From contig NC_081406.1 of the NCBI RefSeq assembly GCF_030272615.1, positions 184,795,770 through 184,859,769 on the forward strand: 64,000 nucleotides of DNA, read 5' to 3'. This document shows, in pieces, positions 57,027 through 64,000 of this stretch. The stretch is from Cryptomeria japonica (taxonomy: Eukaryota > Streptophyta > Pinopsida > Cupressales > Cupressaceae). The notes under the pieces were generated by a model. The model saw nothing but the letters and a program-made list of their open reading frames with translations. It had not been told where the DNA came from and searched no databases. The translations under genes and the position numbers were made by a program. Position 1 is the first letter of the stretch. Each line of letters starts with the position of its first letter.

Positions 57027-58802
57027 TGTTGCCATTGTGTTTTCATTGATGTCAACCGATATAGGATGATTATTGATATAAAAGATCTATGTGCAACACT
57101 ATCTTGAATGAGTAAAGGATGAGATATATTTGATATCACCTTGTGTTGCAAAATACAGGTAAGTTAAGGGAGAGAATGTCATTCAAAAGAATGACCACTA
57201 GAGTCACCAATACACAAGTTAGTGTTTGACTTGTGTGGAAAAGATGGATAGGTTATCGATACAATGTATCATCGGTAAGAGTTGTGTACAAATAGGGTGA
57301 GAAAGGTGATTGAGTTGTTGTTTGTGATGAAGAGGTGGAATATTACCTAAATCACATCAAAATAGAAGGAAAATGATGTACAAGTCACTGGTATGCTATG
57401 TGGATACAAAACAATAGGACTCCCATAGGATGAAGATGCAATCACCATGTTAAGAGATGACTAGCAATGAATGTGCCCACAACTGATCACATGTGCCTGT
57501 TTGATGATATGTTGCTCAAATAGGGAAGCCACATGAGTGAATTGTAGGATGCAGATGACAAGGAACCACTACCATCGATAAGTGGAACTTCTCTCCTATT
57601 ATGCATAGTGTGTATCATAGTTTTGTGAGATAAGGAAGAAGAGGTAAAGACAGGTGTTTGAAGGCTCACACTAGATCTACCAGTGAATCAAAGGAATGCC
57701 TCAAGTGCAGGAAATTAGGGATATGCACTAGAACAACAGAGAAGGCATGTTGAACTCCTAGAACAAATGAAGTGTGACGAGTTTTTGAGATATGCTCCGA
57801 GCTGGTTAGGAAGAAGGCAAGGTTGAGAAGATGCAGACAAAGGAAAATGGTTGGATTGAAGATGGAGTCTTCGAAGGTTGATGACATGGTGTCATCAAGA
57901 GTATTTACCAGTATGTAAGTCCATCACTAATATGGACAAGATGCAGATGCATAAGACTTCCCATCTAATGAAGATGTGCATAAGGTAGGTTAGCAAGAGT
58001 GTTTCCTGGTTGAGTGTTCCATAGGAAGAGAAGCAAAGAGAAAGGTTAATGATAGACCAGTTTGAGGGTTTAACGGACAAGGTTAGTAAGTCGGTAAATG
58101 AACCCAGTAATGGAGTTGGTCGATGATCCCATCTATACCAACATAGTTGTTCAAGAGGAGGTGGATATTGACATGAATGTTTTGGGGAGATGAAGTGGCA
58201 AGCTCACAGAGGTCCATGGAGTGCCATGTAGAGATAGGTGTTTCTACATATGTGCATTTAATATGGAGCCCATTATTTATGGATCGGATCAAAGGAGTGC
58301 GGCTTGAGGAAGAGTGAATGATAAAGAAAGATCAGGGAGTAGTTGGCACCTAAATCGAAGTAAGAAAAAAAGATTGTAGGGAGACCTTGAGAAGGAAACA
58401 ACAGAGATATTAATGGTCTTTTGATAGATGCAGGTTGAGATATAGGGTCGTGTTTGCTATGTTTATAAAACGTGTATTGCAAGAAAATTTAATGATGGTG
58501 ATGTGCATATAGCTATCTAGGCGATCAGATTGGATAAGATTTGACTGTATTTGGTTTGCCTCTAGGTTGATGAGGAAACCCTAACTGCCTGTGATTTGAA
58601 TTGGATTTTGGCGAGAAAACCAAGTTATAAACAAGGAAGCCAAAATCATTGAAGGTTGTTGTTGAAGGGGAGCATGTTTCTTCTGCATGTGAGAGAAAAT
58701 TAGTAAAATACTCAACGAGTATCTGAAAAGAGACTGAGTGTGTGTGAGAGAGGCTAGGGTTGAAGATTTTAACAAGTAATAGTGAGATAATCGATGGTGA
58801 CG
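57027..58802 (+). repeat. Truncated LTR, same family as the solo LTRs
   Basis: It starts TGTTGCCATTGTGTTTTCAT and follows the family sequence of 39264-40815 and 44270 to about 44605 (GTTATAAA.A.G.AAGCC, TGTGAGAGAAAAT). It breaks at 58802, where the next LTR starts. The missing end of about 0.7 kb should lie right of this window if the next element inserted here. Confidence 0.75.
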
Positions 58803-61305
58803 TGTAATGCCCCGCCAGGAAACCCCTAAGGGTTTAAGTTAAAAACACTCAAATAGAGTGTAAATTTTTTTTTAAAAATAATTAAGAACGTTAATGCAGG
58901 GTTACGACATTTAGATAGTTGAAGTTAAGTCAATTCATAATTAGACATGACATTAGAATACAATGGAGATTATCTGTCAACTTAGATATCACAACGGAAG
59001 GCTCAACCAATCCTAAGGAGTTTCCTAACGCGATTACATAACCTTACACCTAACTCAACTTGCGTCATCAAATCCATTCAACTGGATATCATAATTACGA
59101 GATAATGCGTAGATCTTGATTATATATGTGTTCAATGGTTTGACATCTTATAACTTTATGAAGCGTTCAATTAACTTGGTTGGTGAGGTGGCCATCGAGA
59201 GGTTAATTACTCAATGCACTTTAATTTCATAATTACATTATGAGGCCCCCAAAAGGGTTCATGTGTTTAATATGATGAAGTTCATTCCTTGGTTTTGTGG
59301 TATCCATTCACAGTTGATATCATCCTTTAATGTTTAAAATTATGCCTATTGAGATTCATTCCTTTAAGGTTAAACTACGATTAGTTAAACGAGGATTCCT
59401 TCATTTGATTTTAAAGTATTCACCCACATTTGATACCTTTCTTAAATGTTAAAAGGTATGGTTAATAAGAAGAATTCGTTCCTTAAGGATTAACTACAAT
59501 TAATAGAGTGAGGTCTCTTCATTTGTTTTCATGCATAGCCAACTGATGAGTTGAAGTTCTTTTATGAAAAGTATAATGTGAGTAGTCATAGAGTTCATTT
59601 GAAGTTTTAATAATACAAATAAATGGACTAACTTCATTAAGATGGATATGCATTAGAACAAACGAGAGCATCCTTCACATTAAAGTATCGTTACTAGATG
59701 ACATTCATCATTTCAAGATTAGAGTAATAAGATCATAATGACATTCTTCTATTAGGATTAAAATACAATTATCTTTTTGCATATCTCTTTTTTTTTCTTT
59801 TGTTAAACGAACTTAAAATGAGAGAGATACTTTTACTAAGTTTTAATGTTTTAACAACAAATCAATTATTTCCCATTTTAGATCAACTTTAGCAATCATG
59901 AGGGATTCCTTATATAAAGATTAGAATAAGGATATCTAATTGAGTTCACCCAATCATAAAATAAATCTGGTGAGGATTATTGATTAAAATTACAACATAA
60001 ATTACTAAGTATATTCATCCAATATACAACATGAATTACCTAATTGAGTCCACACGATTATTGAATTTCTCTGGTGAGGATTATAGTTAAGGTTAAAGCG
60101 TGGAATAACTTAACCAATCATCCAATGCAATGAAGCATAATTAATATGGCGTGAATTCATTCACTAAGGTAAAAAAGATAGATGTCTATATGATGTTCAA
60201 ACTTTTATTCTCAGTCTGGGGATTGTGACATAAGTTTTTAACTTTTCTTTCCCTTTTACATTCATTCCATGAATATACTTAATAACAAGTTAATCCAATA
60301 AAGTATTCTAGCAAGATTCTTTCCGCTATTACAATTTAAATTAACATTATCAAATTACTTTTTCCACAACTTTAATTTCAATATTTAAATACTTTGCCAT
60401 ATTCATAATTCACGATGTTTTATGAACTTAAATAGCTACATATGCCCAAATGAATAATGTTATGCACTTAAACTTGAATTCATTAAATTTCCACCATATG
60501 CTTATGCAAGAATACAACCATTCATGATAATTTAAAACATAAAACAATGCACGCTATAAACATCGCATAACACAGATATGATCTCGGAGTTCACCCCGGA
60601 TGGGCTACATCTCCGGGTCTGCTCAACTGCAAGACCCTTTTGGTATTATATATAGTTAAGGTTACATATTTACATGTCTTTACAATCTTGCCTTTTAGGC
60701 GAACACATACACTAGTCAACATCTACCTTGTTGGATTATTACATAGTGATCCCTTTTAAGAGCGAGTCATTTGGAACAAACAAACCTAGATTCTCTTGTT
60801 TTGACGATATCCTATCTAGGGCTTGACCTACTTTCAACCAAACACTGTCATGCCAAGTCTTACCATTACATAACCAAATTCAATAATAGAAGTTTAATTC
60901 AGCATAGGCATTAACCGGTAGAGGTATTCGTTTTATCATATAGCTCTGACTAATAATGTCGATACTTCGGTATACTAGCTAAATTAACTTTTATTTAAAA
61001 CTCGCATTAAACCACCATCCCTATTTATTCCATGTCAATAATAAATATTAACTCGAGTATGTTATACAACAAGAATTTAATAACTTGTATTATAGTATGG
61101 GTCTACTAAATGTTGCAACTCTAAAACCCAAATATGTTATTTAGCAAATCAGAGATTAAATAACACAAAAGAGATTAAATTTTGAATATAAATAATCTAA
61201 AAGAACTCAGTTTAATTTCCTTATATTAATCTTAAATTCACTTATCAACCTGATTTTTGTCTTTATTTTCTGCATATTATACGCAAGCTTCGTGTTTCTC
61301 ACACA

Positions 61306-61416
<111 letters not shown>

Positions 61417-61624
61417 ATTATTCACTAAAAAAATAATTCCCCACTCTCTTTTTACTATGAGATATTGCTTACCATATACATTTACATTCATTAAGCATCC
61501 CTTTTTTTTTTAATTGCACAAAATAAAATGAACTTTCCCCAAGTTTTTAACTTACCAAAACAAACCAAAAAAATAAAAATTTGCAACCAGCGACACAACC
61601 CCCGAAAAGAACAATTTAAAACCA

Positions 61625-61925
61625 TCTGCGTGGCGGCCAAACCCTAGTCGCAATGCAGGGACTCCCGCGCGGCGGCCCTCGCAGTGGTGCCCGCAGGTGC
61701 CGCGACGCCCTGCGGCCACCGCGGCCCCTGCGGCCACCGCCGTGAGCCGCAGGTCTTTGCGTAGGCGAGCGGGGGTGGTCAACAGGACGCGAGCGAGGGT
61801 GTTTAAACAGGGAACGAGCGGGGGAGGGGGGAGGAGGAACGGGTGGAGCTCTGCTCCCCACCCTCCAATCCCCCAACCCACATTCAAAATAACAGCGCAC
61901 AGCGCTATAAAACGCAGCCCCCCCC
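61625..61925. other. GC-rich island inside the long LTR
   Basis: CpG-rich sequence (repeated CTGCGGCCACCGC, GCGAGCG and GCGGGGG) in otherwise AT-rich DNA. It ends at CTATAAAACGC (61905-61915, plus strand). It may mark the transcription start region of the LTR. The frames on both strands look like composition effects, not proteins. Confidence 0.5.
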
Positions 61926-63644
61926 TGTTTCAATAAACAATAAAAAAAAACATGAAATGTTTCAAAAAAAATAGATATTTCGATTCACTCTTACAAGGGG
62001 TTTTATTTAAAATAAGAAACGTGGTTTTCAACCACTTCCACTCACAACAGCAAAACCCCAATGCCATGAAAAAAAAACAGTCTTAAAAGGAGACTTACAA
62101 GAGGATATTTCCAAACCCATACCATTTCTATCAAGACCCATTTTTTAAAACAAATACAGTCACAACCATCTCTTTTTTTCATTTTTTTGTTTCTTTTCAG
62201 AATATCCAAAATATCAAAATGAAGAAAGATTTCCAAATAACAGTTCAAAGTTTTCTTCCAAACACATTTCTTATGGTTTTCAATGCAAATACAAGATGTA
62301 CAAGAGACATACCTCCCATTAGCATTCCTGGCATGAATTTGAGGAAGAGCTCCACCTGCAACCCCCAACAAGAAGGAAAAACTCCATTTTCTCCCACATT
62401 TTCTCCCAAAAAGTGAACCCCCAAAATGCCTCCAAACTAGGTTAAAAAGTGAAACCCTAATTTTACCCCTAATTTTTAATTTCGAATTTAGGCATTTTAT
62501 TTTTAAAATAAAATAGATGAAAATTCCAATGGGAGTTATTCCTTTCCTCCTTACTCTTTTTCTTTTAAAAATTAAAAGCTTCCATCTCTTATTCCCCTCT
62601 AATTTTTTTTAAATTTTCTTCATATCACTTTAGCCAACACGTTATATTTTAATTAATTTAATTTTCTAAAAATCAAACTTTTGTATTTTACCAACTATAC
62701 AAGTAAGGGAAATAATTTCTTTTAAATAATAATAATTTACCCTTTTTCTTCCAAAATGCGAAAATGAGTAATTTATTCCTATCTCCCAAATGACTTTAAA
62801 TTTTTCCTTTCCAAAAACGCATAACTCAGTAAATTCATTATTTTAAATTTAACTATTAAATTAACTCGCTATAACATAATAAAGCGACATTTTTAAATAA
62901 ATGACTAATCTAATGCAAGAGTCTGATTTATTCTAATTTTTTCAACTACGAATGCGTAAATGTCGCAAATGTGTAAATGAGCACACCAACCCCAGTTAAA
63001 TATCTTAAGCTTGTCACGATAATAATTTAAAGCGAGCTCTTAAATTAATGATCAATCATATAAAGGAAGCTACCCACTTAAATTTCTAGATTTCTAATGT
63101 GCTCGTCTACTCATAAATTTTAAATTTAATACTTAGGATAACAAACCTTGCTTACCTCACGCAAGGCACACCAATCGAGGAAGTCCTCCAATCTCTCGAC
63201 CCGCATCCCAATTAAAAGCAAGCCCCACAAATCCACACACGATGCTCGCCTAACCATGGCTAAGGCAAGACGAGAGTTATATGACCACTAAATCCGAATT
63301 CAACAGATGAAGGAGCATACTCAACCTTGCAAATTCCAAAGGAGATAAACCTTGCCCTAAGCGGTGTTGTACCTGCAATCCCCTGCACCCATGAATTCAT
63401 ACAAGCATGCATATACATATACATATTCAATGAAGGCGTTAGCTCAAGATTTATCTCAAGGGTTAGGAAACAACTACATTTACACGAGAATCGATGCAAA
63501 AGCACAATAATAAGTATGCACAGTTATTTATATTATCTAAACTACACATTTCGCCATGGTTAACCTACCATTCAAGGATGCCACATAAGAAGTCAATCGT
63601 GGTCAAACGGGTTTTAAAGGTCCGACTAGGGTATGGGCATTACA

Positions 63645-64000
63645 TTCTGCCCCCCTAGGTTCCGACTTACTCCTGGAAGTCGCAAAGTTAAACGGAAGTC
63701 CTGCAACACTTATTAGTCCTTAAACTCAATTAACAATTATCAATTTGCACAAACAACTATTTTGTCATCAATTTAAAACATTATTCACCAATAAAAATGC
63801 ATCTACATCATTCACACCTTCAAACATTCTATAATCTACACTCAATCATAGCAAGGATACGAGACTTTTCCCTTTTTATTTCACCAAATTTAAAGCAATT
63901 AAAATATATAAGCACAGTTATCATACTCATTTATCAAACATGACAAGAAAACATGCTCTCAAGGTCAATTTCTTTCGCCAAATCCTCTCTTTCACAAAAT
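63645..64000 (-). mobile_element. Polypurine tract and 3' end of a minus-strand gypsy element
   Basis: 63645-63660 is the purine tract on the minus strand. The remaining bases would be 3' untranslated sequence of the element, and no pol motif is reached before the window ends. Confidence 0.55.

Noticed and set aside
61552-61936. Overlapping frames on both strands in the GC-rich island
   Set aside because: Ala/Arg/Pro-rich in every frame, as expected from base composition, and located inside an LTR.

Overview
This is a stretch of plant nuclear DNA made almost entirely of nested, decayed LTR retrotransposons. The evidence is Ty1/copia and Ty3/gypsy gag, protease, reverse transcriptase, RNase H and integrase signatures, initiator-Met-tRNA primer binding sites (TGGTATCAGAGC) and TG...CA long terminal repeats with 5-bp target-site duplications (TSDs). 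The plant mobile domain, AT-rich composition, very large LTRs and absence of any host gene over 64 kb suggest a large seed-plant genome. A gymnosperm is plausible but not proven. I found no convincing host gene, tRNA, rRNA or CRISPR array.

Left part (1-15005): a minus-strand LTR element (LTR 5067-6225, PBS 5053-5064) has a coiled-coil gag with about five CCHC knuckles. Where pol should follow, it carries a long unfamiliar second reading frame (3116 to the left edge). It interrupts Copia copy A (6231-9073). A and Copia copy B (8215-12486) share one LTR. The A/B array lies next to a second minus-strand gag/PBS/LTR fragment (12487 to about 14470), followed by a dispersed repeat (R1, 14471-15005).

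Middle (15006-38466): Copia copy C (15006-37338, TSD ATTTC/ATTCC) is split by a 16.8-kb Ty3/gypsy element of Tat type (17148-33964, TSD GGTTT). The Tat element has gag, a retropepsin, a G-patch domain, RT (YVDD mutated to YVDY), RNase H, a second archaeal-type RNase H and integrase. Between pol and the 3' LTR it carries an antisense gene: a plant mobile domain (PMD), a coiled coil and an RGG-rich tail, with its own candidate TATA box.

Right part (38467-64000): a second copy of the repeat (R2) holds a 2.56-kb solo LTR (39264-45280, TSD CCTAT). That solo LTR is interrupted by a complete non-autonomous Copia element (40816-44264, TSD TGGAA) with a 784-codon open frame from which the integrase core and most of RT have been lost in frame. 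Next come an opposite-strand solo LTR of the same family (46509-48758, TSD GGTAT), a gypsy element with only gag and protease (49108-52844), and a minus-strand Tat remnant whose PMD gene (plus strand, 55382-57020) confirms the antisense-gene architecture. A truncated LTR (57027-58802) and a 4.84-kb LTR of another gypsy element (58803-63644) end the window.

Almost every coding region is broken by stops or frameshifts. Only the 40816-44264 element keeps a long intact frame. Exact LTR ends are given where TG/CA ends and TSDs fix them, and are marked approximate elsewhere.
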